A stretch of 5,253 bases of DNA from Oscillospiraceae bacterium (GTDB lineage: Bacteria > Bacillota > Clostridia > Oscillospirales > Ruminococcaceae): NCBI GenBank assembly GCA_031253365.1, contig JAIRWE010000133.1, positions 1 to 5,253 of the forward strand, in the 5' to 3' direction. The notes beneath the pieces are model-generated. The model did not search any database, was not told the origin of the DNA, and saw only the letters and a list, made by a program, of their open reading frames with translations. Positions 1 to 5,253 of this stretch are shown piece after piece (positions within the stretch are counted from its first letter, which is position 1; each line of letters starts with the position of its first letter). Position numbers and translations under genes: made by a program.

Positions 1-1
1 T

Positions 2-7
2 TATAAT
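2..7 (+). promoter_or_regulatory. Candidate -10 element of the mre operon promoter
   Basis: A perfect TATAAT lies 46 bases before the chosen mreB start. If used, transcription would begin near base 14 and give a leader of about 40 bases. The -35 element would lie outside the window, so the call rests on one hexamer. The in-frame ATG at base 6 falls inside this hexamer, which argues against it as the mreB start. Confidence 0.45.
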
Positions 8-21
8 GAGCGTGAACGCGC

Positions 22-29
22 GGGGGGGG
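22..29 (+). repeat. G8 homopolymer in the mreB leader
   Basis: Eight consecutive G residues, flanked by C on both sides and preceded by an alternating CG stretch, lie between the candidate -10 element and the mreB ribosome binding site. With the start at 54 the tract is untranslated. It could be a slippage-prone site or a sequencing length error; the sequence alone cannot tell which. Confidence 0.85.
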
Positions 30-41
30 CAATCGGAAAAG

Positions 42-48
42 AAAGGGA
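42..48 (+). promoter_or_regulatory. Ribosome binding site of mreB
   Basis: The purine-rich AAAGGGA lies about six bases before the ATG at 54, a normal spacing though not a strong match to AGGAGG. It supports translation from 54. The upstream ATG at base 6 has no room in the window for a visible binding site. Confidence 0.55.
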
Positions 49-53
49 AATAT

Positions 54-1073
54 ATGTTTTCAAAGGATATAGGAATTGATTTGGGTACCGCCAACACATT
101 GGTTTACATGAGGGGGAAGGGCATCATAATACGCGAACCCAGCGTCGTCGCGGTGGACGTTAAGTACGACCGCGTCAGATACGTCGGTCAGGAGGCAAAG
201 GAAGTAATCGGGCGGACGCCCGGTTCCATCGTCGCGGTAAGGCCGTTGAAGGACGGGGTTATCGCCGATTTCGACATGACGACGAGTATGCTGGAAGCCT
301 TTATCAAAAAGGCGGTGAAAAACCGCGCCTTCGTGAAACCGCGCGTCATTATATGTATCCCGTCCGGGATAACCGCGGTGGAACGCCGCGCCGTCAAGGA
401 ATCGGCGCAAAGGGCGGGAGCCAAGCGCGTTTCGATAATTGAGGAGCCCATGGCGGCGGCAATCGGCGCGGGGCTGCCCGTGGAGGAGCCGTCGGGCAGC
501 ATGATAGTGGATATCGGCGGCGGCACAAGCGAGGTCGCGGTGATTTCGTTGGGGGGGATTGTCACCTCGCGTTCGGTGCGGGTGGCGGGTGACGAGTTCG
601 ACTCGGCGATAATCAATTATATAAAGAAGAGATACAATCTGTTAATCGGCGAGCGTACCGCCGAAAATATAAAAATCAACATCGGTTCGGCGTACCCTTT
701 CGAGGAAGAAGAGCTTCAAATGGACATCAAGGGACGCAATCTCCTTAACGGTCTGCCCGAAAACATTCTGATAACCAGCGAGGAAATTCGGGAGGCGCTT
801 TCCGAGCCTTTGGGTCACGTAATCGAAGCGATTAAGGTCACGCTTGAAAAAACACCGCCCGAATTGGCTTCGGACATTATCGACCAGGGAATCATGCTGG
901 CGGGCGGCGGCGCCCTTTTGAAGGGTCTTGATATGCTCATTCACGCGGAAACCGGTATGCCCGTGAAGATTGCCGAGCGTCCGCTTGACTGCGTCGCCGA
1001 CGGCACGGGAAAGGTTCTGGAAAATATCGACAGACTCGAAGACGTATTGAACGACGACGAAACGAGGTATTGA
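54..1073 (+). CDS. mreB: Rod-shape-determining protein MreB (bacterial actin)
   Basis: Actin-like ATPase of 339 residues that polymerises under the membrane and guides the cell-elongation machinery. The actin-fold motifs appear in order: phosphate-1 loop at residues 7-14 (GIDLGTAN), the IIEEPMAAAIGAG segment with the conserved glutamates at about 130-140, phosphate-2 loop at 152-158 (VDIGGGT), and the adenosine motif near 279-292 (MLAGGGALLKGL). The family's C-terminal CVADGTGK is at 313-320. Phe93 sits where MreB proteins carry a membrane-touching hydrophobic loop. Length is normal for MreB. The frame stays open up to an ATG at base 6, but those 16 extra residues (polar, encoded partly by the G8 run) are absent from the family and overlap a likely -10 element. 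The ATG at 54 gives the usual short MreB N-terminus. First gene of a probable mreBCD-PBP2 operon; MreB rather than the paralogue Mbl by context only. Confidence 0.97.
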   Translation: MFSKDIGIDLGTANTLVYMRGKGIIIREPSVVAVDVKYDRVRYVGQEAKEVIGRTPGSIVAVRPLKDGVIADFDMTTSMLEAFIKKAVKNRAFVKPRVIICIPSGITAVERRAVKESAQRAGAKRVSIIEEPMAAAIGAGLPVEEPSGSMIVDIGGGTSEVAVISLGGIVTSRSVRVAGDEFDSAIINYIKKRYNLLIGERTAENIKINIGSAYPFEEEELQMDIKGRNLLNGLPENILITSEEIREALSEPLGHVIEAIKVTLEKTPPELASDIIDQGIMLAGGGALLKGLDMLIHAETGMPVKIAERPLDCVADGTGKVLENIDRLEDVLNDDETRY

Positions 1074-1093
1074 CAATCGGGAGGTCGTCCATA

Positions 1094-1101
1094 GAGGTGA
1101 T
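1094..1101 (+). promoter_or_regulatory. Ribosome binding site fixing the TTG start of mreC
   Basis: GAGGTGAT matches eight consecutive bases of the extended anti-Shine-Dalgarno complement. The GAGG core ends eight bases before the TTG at 1106. An in-frame TAA occupies 1103-1105, so no upstream start is possible, and the first in-frame ATG (residue 24) would remove most of the membrane anchor. The site therefore decides the start. Confidence 0.85.
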
Positions 1102-1105
1102 TTAA

Positions 1106-1960
1106 TTGAAGGAATTTCTCCGAAGCTGGAAATTCAAGATTCTTATATGCGTTTTCGCGTTGCTTTTCGGATTTATGATATACGCGGCGATGGCGGCAGG
1201 AGCCGCTTCGCTGCCGGAGCTTGCCCTGAGAACAATAACGGAGCCGTTCGCGCGGCTTTCGTCAAGTATATCGAGCCGCGTGGAGGACGGGCTGGACAAA
1301 CTCGTCAACGCCGACAGATATAAACGCGAGAACGAGGAACTGAGGAAAAAAATTTCAGAGCTTAACGAGCGGAACATAAACATCGAGGAATTGGAGAAGG
1401 ACAACGAGCTGCTCAGGGAAATGCTTGATATAACAACCGAAAATCCGGAGCTTAAAATGTCGGATATTTGCACCATCACGGCATGGAACCCCAACGACGT
1501 GTTCGGCGGTTTTACGATTAACCGCGGCTCCGACGACGGAATATCGTTCCTTGACACAGTCGTTACCAAAATCGGCGCGGTCGGCGTAATTACGGAAATC
1601 GCCCCGAATTACTCAAAAGTCAGCACCATAATCCACACCAACGTCAAAATCGGTGTGCGTACCACCCGCGCCAACACAATCGGGATTATCGAAAACGACA
1701 TAGCCTACGCCAAAGACGGTTACTGCCTCGTCAGTTACATCGAAAAAAGCGCGGATATAAAAGTCGGCGATATATTCGTGACCGCGGGTACCGAGGATTA
1801 TCCCGCCAATTACATAATAGGGGAAGTCGTTGACGTGTTCGGCGACGCGAACGGCTTGACTTTGCACGCGCTTGTCCGGCCCAGCGAGCATCTTTTGCGC
1901 GTTAAGAACGTTTTTGTAATCATCGACTTTACCGGCAAAGGAAAATCGCTTAATGAGTGA
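1106..1960 (+). CDS. mreC: Rod-shape-determining protein MreC
   Basis: Membrane-anchored scaffold of 284 residues that works outside the cytoplasmic membrane, linking MreB/MreD to PBP2 (family knowledge). The sequence shows a short basic N-terminus, one membrane segment at about residues 10-31, a charged Glu/Lys/Leu-rich coiled coil at about 57-110, and the beta-rich MreC domain at about 117-275. That domain includes the family signature GFTINRGSDDGI (135-146) and a TAGTEDYPANYIIGEV segment (227-241) matching the usual TSG...P.G..IG.V loop, although the consensus Pro-x-Gly is Pro-Ala-Asn here. Translation starts at TTG, which may lower expression relative to its neighbours. The gene follows mreB after 32 bases and ends inside the start of mreD, as expected for an operon. 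Length is typical and no catalytic residues are expected. Confidence 0.95.
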   Translation: MKEFLRSWKFKILICVFALLFGFMIYAAMAAGAASLPELALRTITEPFARLSSSISSRVEDGLDKLVNADRYKRENEELRKKISELNERNINIEELEKDNELLREMLDITTENPELKMSDICTITAWNPNDVFGGFTINRGSDDGISFLDTVVTKIGAVGVITEIAPNYSKVSTIIHTNVKIGVRTTRANTIGIIENDIAYAKDGYCLVSYIEKSADIKVGDIFVTAGTEDYPANYIIGEVVDVFGDANGLTLHALVRPSEHLLRVKNVFVIIDFTGKGKSLNE

Positions 1961-2552
1961 ACGGCTATTCGGCGCGCTCGGGAAAAGGGACAGGGTTCGC
2001 GCTTTTTTACGTTGGTTTCTTTACTCTTTGACGCTTCTTGTTTTCTATATGATAATGTCCGGCGGGTTATTTAAGAAATGGCAGCCCGTTACGATAATTC
2101 CTCTCGCCGTTTCCGTGGCGATGCGCGAAAAGGAGATGAGCGGCGCGATATTCGGGGCGGTATGCGGGCTTTTCATCGATTTGGCTTACGGGAAGCTGTT
2201 CGGTTTTTCGGGGGTGTGGCTGATGCCCTCCTGCCTTGCCGCCGCGCTCTTGGTATCGAACCTTATAAAATTCAATTTGATTAACTTCTTTTGGGTGAAC
2301 GCGCTGGTTTGTTTTTTGATGGCTTTGACGGATTATTTTTTCGGATACGTTTTGTGGAGCGTCAATAATTCCGTATATGTCCTGACGGGGTATATCATAC
2401 CCGCGTACCTGTCGGCAATCGCGCTTTCCCCTTTTGTTTACCTTCTTGTCAAGCTCATTTCCTCGAAGCTGTCCCCGCGTGAGACGCACCGCATAAGCAG
2501 CGTGTATGACGACGACGACGATGATTACGACGACGATTTTCAAAAGGATTAA
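1953..2552 (+). CDS. mreD: Rod-shape-determining protein MreD with acidic C-terminal tail
   Basis: Polytopic membrane protein of 199 residues, the small integral component of the elongation complex; its exact biochemical role is not settled. Hydrophobic segments lie at about residues 19-38, 44-58, 64-84, 88-105, 110-134 and 141-170. The segment GLFIDLAYGKLFG (72-84), with Asp76, matches the most conserved part of the family. The ATG overlaps the last 8 bases of mreC, and an AAAGGA lies ten bases upstream inside mreC, suggesting translational coupling. Length is slightly above the common 160-180 residues because of a hydrophilic tail (about 171-199) that ends in six Asp, Tyr, three Asp and FQKD. 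The family is poorly conserved in sequence, so the call rests on the motif, topology and position between mreC and the PBP2 gene. Confidence 0.92.
   Translation: MSERLFGALGKRDRVRAFLRWFLYSLTLLVFYMIMSGGLFKKWQPVTIIPLAVSVAMREKEMSGAIFGAVCGLFIDLAYGKLFGFSGVWLMPSCLAAALLVSNLIKFNLINFFWVNALVCFLMALTDYFFGYVLWSVNNSVYVLTGYIIPAYLSAIALSPFVYLLVKLISSKLSPRETHRISSVYDDDDDDYDDDFQKD
2508..2537 (+). repeat. GAC/GAT triplet array encoding the MreD acidic tail
   Basis: Ten codons that are all GAC or GAT apart from one TAC encode residues 186-195 of MreD (six Asp, one Tyr, three Asp). The near-perfect trinucleotide repeat could change length in whole codons without breaking the frame. It ends just before the AAAAGGA at 2542-2548 that serves as ribosome binding site for the PBP2 gene. 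Confidence 0.9.
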
Positions 2553-2557
2553 CCGCC

Positions 2558-4657
2558 ATGAAAAAAGCGACCAAAAACAAAATATCATATATTGTCAGAA
2601 CTTCCGTGTTGGTTATAATGATGGTTTCCCTGTCGTTTTTAAGCGTGGTAAGGTTACTGAAGATTCAAATCGTCGACATAGGCGCCTATGTCGAACAGAC
2701 CAAGCCGACTTATACCGCCGAACAGACCATTCAGGCGGCGCGCGGGCAGATTTTGGACAGCAAGGGGCGAAAACTCAACACAAACGAAATTGTTTATAAA
2801 GTTATCATGCAGCGCGCCTTCCTGCCGGTCGGGGAGGAAAACGACATAATCGCCGGAACCCTCGCCGTGCTTATGAAAAGCGGCGAAGAGTGGATTGACT
2901 CCGCGCCGATTTCAATGGAGGCGCCCTATGTATTTCAAAACGCCGGCGACGCGCAGCTTGACAAATTCAAAGAACAACTGGGATTGAATTATGACGCGAC
3001 GGTCGGGAACTGCTTGAAGGCTTTCGTTGACAATTACGGCATAGACACCGAAAAATACGATGAACAGATGATAAGGTATATAGGCGGGGTTCGGTATGAG
3101 ATGGAGCTGCGGGATTTTTCTTTCCGGAACCGCTATATGTTCGCCGAGGACGTTTCGATGGCCGCGATTATCGAACTGAAAGAGAAATCGCCGATTTTGA
3201 AAGGCGTTGACATTGTGGAGGAACCCATAAGGATTTATCTCGACGGGACGGCGATTCCCCATATACGCGGCAGGATTAACGCCATCAACGAACAGCAGTA
3301 CAACAATCTGAAAGACAGCGGGTACAGCCTGAACGACGTTATCGGCTTCTTCGGAATAGAGGATTCCATGGAAAGCACGCTTCGCGGCAACAACGGCATA
3401 CGCGAAATAACGCGGGATTCCTCCGGGACGGTAATCGGGGACGTCATAACCAAGAACGTGCAGGCGGGCAAGTCCGTCAAACTTACCATTGACACCGAAT
3501 TTCAGCGCACGGTAGAGGAGATTCTCGCCAACCACATAAACTGGCTTAACAATAAGACAAGCGACCTGCGCGGGGTGGACTGCTTTGCCGGCGCCGTCGT
3601 CGTCTTAGACGCGAAGACGGGCGCGATACTCGCCATGGCGAACAACCCGAGTTATAACTTGGACGATTACGTGGAATTGATGCTCGCGGAGGACAGGGGG
3701 GAGCCTCTGCTGCCCGATAAACCGCTTTTGAACAGAGCGGCGGCGCAGGGATACCGCCCGGGTTCGGCGTTCAAGACCATAACCTGTACGGCGGGGCTGA
3801 TTAACGGGGTAATCGGTCGCAACGACACCGTTTTTTGCGGGGGAAAATATACCTTTTACGCCGACTATCAACCGGGTTGCACGGGGGTTCACGGTTCCAT
3901 ATCGGCGGTAAGCGCGCTTCGCTGGTCGTGCAACTGCTATTTTTACGACGTGGGCAGAAGGCTGGGGATTGACAGATTGAGTTCCGTGGCGGAGCTTTTC
4001 GGCGTGGGAACCAACCTTAACTGCGACATATACAATTATCCGGGGATAATGACCACTCCGGAGGTTTACGAAGAGCTTATCGGTTCGCCGCTCACGCCCG
4101 GCGACACCATACAGGCGGCGATAGGACAGTCGGAAAACCTTCTCACCCCGCTTCACATGGCGGTCGTGGGTATGACGTTAGCCAATCAGGGCGTAAGATA
4201 CCGCCCTTATCTCGTGGATTCGGTTTGGAATTACGACTGCACGGAGATGATTTATCAAACCCGCCCCGAAATAGTAGCCGATTTCAGCGAAGGCAACGAA
4301 AACAGCTTTTCGATAGTGAGGGAGGGAATGGTCTTCCTCGCTTCGGACGGAACCAACTGGCCGCTTTATACGCCGAACAACCACTTTGCCTATCTGCCCG
4401 ATTATCCCGCCATTAAAACAGGCACGCCGGAGCTTATAAACAAAAAATATAATTCCACGGTGTTGGGCTTCTACCCCGCGAACGACCCGCAGATTGCCTT
4501 CGGGATAGTCCTCGAAGAGGGTGAGTTTTCACGCTTTATGGTGAGAAATATCATTGACGCGTATTTTTACGGTTGCTACGAACCGGAATACAACGAGGAC
4601 GGCAATATCGCCAACCCCTGGAAAAGATGGGACGCTCCCCGTGAGCCCATACGCTGA
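2558..4657 (+). CDS. mrdA: Penicillin-binding protein 2, class B transpeptidase (MrdA type)
   Basis: Peptidoglycan D,D-transpeptidase of 699 residues that cross-links new wall during elongation, normally with the SEDS polymerase RodA. A short basic N-terminus and one membrane segment at about 10-34 anchor it with the rest outside. The PBP dimerisation domain begins with AARGQILDSKGRKL (60-73) and runs to about 300; the transpeptidase domain fills about 340-670. All three catalytic motifs are present: SAFK with nucleophile Ser403 and Lys406, Ser457-Cys-Asn459, and KTG at 620-622 within IKTGTPE. Cys427, Cys441, His445 and Cys458 lie around the active site and may bind metal. The 699 residues are on the long side for PBP2, and the tail after 675 is rich in Trp, Pro and Arg. 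The ATG follows mreD by 5 bases with AAAAGGA nine bases upstream. PBP2 rather than SpoVD/PBP3 is inferred mainly from the mreBCD context. Confidence 0.93.
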   Translation: MKKATKNKISYIVRTSVLVIMMVSLSFLSVVRLLKIQIVDIGAYVEQTKPTYTAEQTIQAARGQILDSKGRKLNTNEIVYKVIMQRAFLPVGEENDIIAGTLAVLMKSGEEWIDSAPISMEAPYVFQNAGDAQLDKFKEQLGLNYDATVGNCLKAFVDNYGIDTEKYDEQMIRYIGGVRYEMELRDFSFRNRYMFAEDVSMAAIIELKEKSPILKGVDIVEEPIRIYLDGTAIPHIRGRINAINEQQYNNLKDSGYSLNDVIGFFGIEDSMESTLRGNNGIREITRDSSGTVIGDVITKNVQAGKSVKLTIDTEFQRTVEEILANHINWLNNKTSDLRGVDCFAGAVVVLDAKTGAILAMANNPSYNLDDYVELMLAEDRGEPLLPDKPLLNRAAAQGYRPGSAFKTITCTAGLINGVIGRNDTVFCGGKYTFYADYQPGCTGVHGSISAVSALRWSCNCYFYDVGRRLGIDRLSSVAELFGVGTNLNCDIYNYPGIMTTPEVYEELIGSPLTPGDTIQAAIGQSENLLTPLHMAVVGMTLANQGVRYRPYLVDSVWNYDCTEMIYQTRPEIVADFSEGNENSFSIVREGMVFLASDGTNWPLYTPNNHFAYLPDYPAIKTGTPELINKKYNSTVLGFYPANDPQIAFGIVLEEGEFSRFMVRNIIDAYFYGCYEPEYNEDGNIANPWKRWDAPREPIR

Positions 4658-4670
4658 TTTTGTACAAAAT
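4657..4670. repeat. Perfect 14-base palindrome after the PBP2 gene
   Basis: ATTTTGTACAAAAT is identical on both strands and begins at the last base of the PBP2 stop codon. It has no loop and only one G-C pair per half, so a dimeric protein binding site is more plausible than an RNA hairpin. A chance occurrence in AT-rich spacer is also possible. Confidence 0.5.
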
Positions 4671-4680
4671 GCACAATAGT

Positions 4681-4695
4681 TTTTCATAATGAAAA
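4681..4695. repeat. AT-rich inverted repeat with 7-base arms
   Basis: TTTTCAT and ATGAAAA are perfect inverted copies around a single central A. The left arm overlaps the candidate -35 element at 4683-4688, which would suit an operator. The low G+C content makes a chance origin possible. Confidence 0.4.
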
Positions 4696-4712
4696 CAAAC
4701 GTATGGTAAAAT
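4683..4712 (+). promoter_or_regulatory. Upstream candidate promoter for the MinD-like gene
   Basis: TTCATA at 4683-4688 (four of six bases match TTGACA) is followed after 18 bases by TAAAAT at 4707-4712 (five of six match TATAAT), with a TGG extended -10 directly before it. Transcription would start near 4719, about 80 bases before the gene. Confidence 0.35.
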
Positions 4713-4734
4713 TGCCTTTTTTAATGCTAATCCC

Positions 4735-4763
4735 TTTTAATAACGCGCGGTTTATGATATAAT
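4735..4763 (+). promoter_or_regulatory. Proximal candidate promoter for the MinD-like gene
   Basis: A perfect TATAAT at 4758-4763 has an extended -10 TG one base upstream (TGATATAAT from 4755). The hexamer 17 bases further upstream, TTTTAA at 4735-4740, is a poor -35 element, as is common when the extended -10 is good. Transcription would start near 4770, about 30 bases before the ATG at 4800, which also fits a normal leader length. Confidence 0.65.
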
Positions 4764-4785
4764 GTAGGCACTAATCGGCGGGAAC

Positions 4786-4790
4786 GGAGG
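4786..4790 (+). promoter_or_regulatory. Ribosome binding site of the MinD-like gene
   Basis: GGAGG lies nine bases before the ATG at 4800. An in-frame GTG at 4794 and an out-of-frame ATG at 4792 are too close to it. Starting at 4800 also aligns the protein with E. coli MinD without gaps through the P-loop, which settles the choice. Confidence 0.85.
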
Positions 4791-4799
4791 AATGTGTAT

Positions 4800-5253
4800 A
4801 TGTCTCAGATTATTGCGGTCACTGCGGGCAAAGGCGGCACGGGTAAATCCACGACGTCGGCGAATGTCGCTTCGGGGCTTGCGTTTTACGGTAAAAAAAC
4901 ATTGGTCGTGGAACTGGACTTCGGGCTTCGTTGCCTTGACATTATGCTTGGGATAAAGGACGAAATAAGGCACGACATCGGGGAATATCTGAACGGCGAT
5001 ATTGACATACTTACCGCCACGACCAAGGTCGGAACAAGCGAAAACCTTTATTTGGTGTGCGCCACGCGCAACCCTTTCATGGAAATCAACCCCGATAAAA
5101 TCATCGGCGTGTGCGAAGAGATGCGCAATCACTTCGATTACATCATTATTGACACGGCGGGAATAGGGAGTTCGGTTTTCAGCGTAATAAAAGCGGCGGA
5201 CCTGATACTTATGGTGACCACCCCGGATACCGTGTGCGTTCGCGACGGCGCCA
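4800..5253 (+). CDS. minD: MinD-like septum-site ATPase, partial (3' end beyond window)
   Basis: N-terminal 151 residues of a P-loop ATPase of the MinD/ParA group; the open frame continues past the edge. The deviant Walker A motif KGGTGKST is at residues 11-18 with signature Lys11 and Lys16. A switch region reads ELDFGLRCLD (38-47), ENLYL is at 81-85, Walker B YIIIDTAGI has Asp118, and VRDGA is at 147-151. As I recall the E. coli MinD sequence, the first 85 or so residues align without gaps, and GLR-LD is typical of MinD rather than of FlhG or ParA. MinD binds the membrane as an ATP dimer and directs MinC to block division away from midcell. Departures are Glu for Asp38, Cys for Asn45, and no proline after Walker B. 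The membrane-binding C-terminus is not in the window. It has its own likely promoter, and minC is not directly upstream. A divergent MinD paralogue is the main alternative. Confidence 0.8.
   Translation, partial: MSQIIAVTAGKGGTGKSTTSANVASGLAFYGKKTLVVELDFGLRCLDIMLGIKDEIRHDIGEYLNGDIDILTATTKVGTSENLYLVCATRNPFMEINPDKIIGVCEEMRNHFDYIIIDTAGIGSSVFSVIKAADLILMVTTPDTVCVRDGA

Noticed and set aside
6..53. N-terminal extension of MreB from the ATG at base 6
   Set aside because: The 16 extra residues do not resemble MreB, include codons from the G8 run, and the ATG overlaps a TATAAT; the ATG at 54 gives the family's normal N-terminus.
2067..2588. Minus-strand frame of 173 codons opposite mreD
   Set aside because: It has no recognisable protein features and is opposite a well-supported gene; its long acidic/basic runs mirror the GAC array and mreD codons.
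2506..2799. Plus-strand 97-codon frame across the mreD/PBP2 junction
   Set aside because: It begins with a run of Thr/Met from the out-of-frame GAC array and overlaps two intact genes; no sign of independent coding.
3605..4156. Minus-strand frame of 183 codons opposite the PBP2 transpeptidase domain
   Set aside because: It is very rich in Arg and Val, as expected from the complement of codons in this G+C-moderate gene, and shows no domain.
4627..4661. Terminator-like hairpin at the end of the PBP2 gene (ATGG and GCTC arms pairing with GAGC and CCAT)
   Set aside because: The stem needs a three-base bulge, lies inside the coding region, and only four T follow after a seven-base gap, so it is too weak to call a terminator.
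4657..4684. Palindrome at 4657-4670 followed by five T as an intrinsic terminator
   Set aside because: The palindrome has no loop, is nearly all A-T, and the T run starts about ten bases later.
4658..4799. Riboswitch, small RNA or CRISPR in the only sizeable gap
   Set aside because: The spacer is short and AT-rich with no conserved-looking stem, repeat-spacer pattern or G+C-rich fold beyond the two palindromes.

Overview
This window is most of a bacterial cell-shape locus, all on the + strand: mreB, mreC, mreD, a class B penicillin-binding protein of the PBP2/MrdA type, and the first 151 codons of a MinD-like ATPase that runs off the right edge. It suggests a rod-shaped, Gram-positive-like, probably anaerobic member of the Clostridia (Bacillota). 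The reasons are the mreBCD-PBP2-min gene order, the Shine-Dalgarno sites, a TTG start for mreC, near-consensus TATAAT promoters, and many cysteines in an exported protein. This placement is inference from gene content and style; no rRNA or other marker gene is present.

Layout: bases 1-53 hold a perfect -10 hexamer, a run of eight G and a ribosome binding site ahead of mreB (54-1073). A 32-base gap leads to mreC (1106-1960), whose TTG start sits right after an in-frame stop codon. mreD (1953-2552) overlaps the end of mreC by 8 bases. The PBP2 gene (2558-4657) follows after 5 bases, with its ribosome binding site inside the last codons of mreD. This tight packing points to one transcript. The 142-base gap at 4658-4799 is AT-rich, with two short palindromes, two candidate sigma-A-type promoters and a strong ribosome binding site before the MinD-like gene (4800 to beyond 5253). 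That gene is therefore probably transcribed at least partly on its own.

How the genes work together (family knowledge): MreB forms membrane-bound actin-like filaments. MreC and MreD link them to the extracytoplasmic elongation machinery, in which PBP2 cross-links new peptidoglycan with a SEDS glycosyltransferase (RodA, not in this window). MinD-type ATPases position the division septum, so the locus combines elongation and division-site control. The core genes look intact and conventional.

I see no undescribed system here. The points worth a second look are an aspartate-rich tail on MreD encoded by a GAC/GAT array, a Cys/Cys/His/Cys set near the PBP2 active site, substitutions at conserved MinD positions, the lack of minC between PBP2 and the MinD-like gene, and the G8 tract in the mreB leader.
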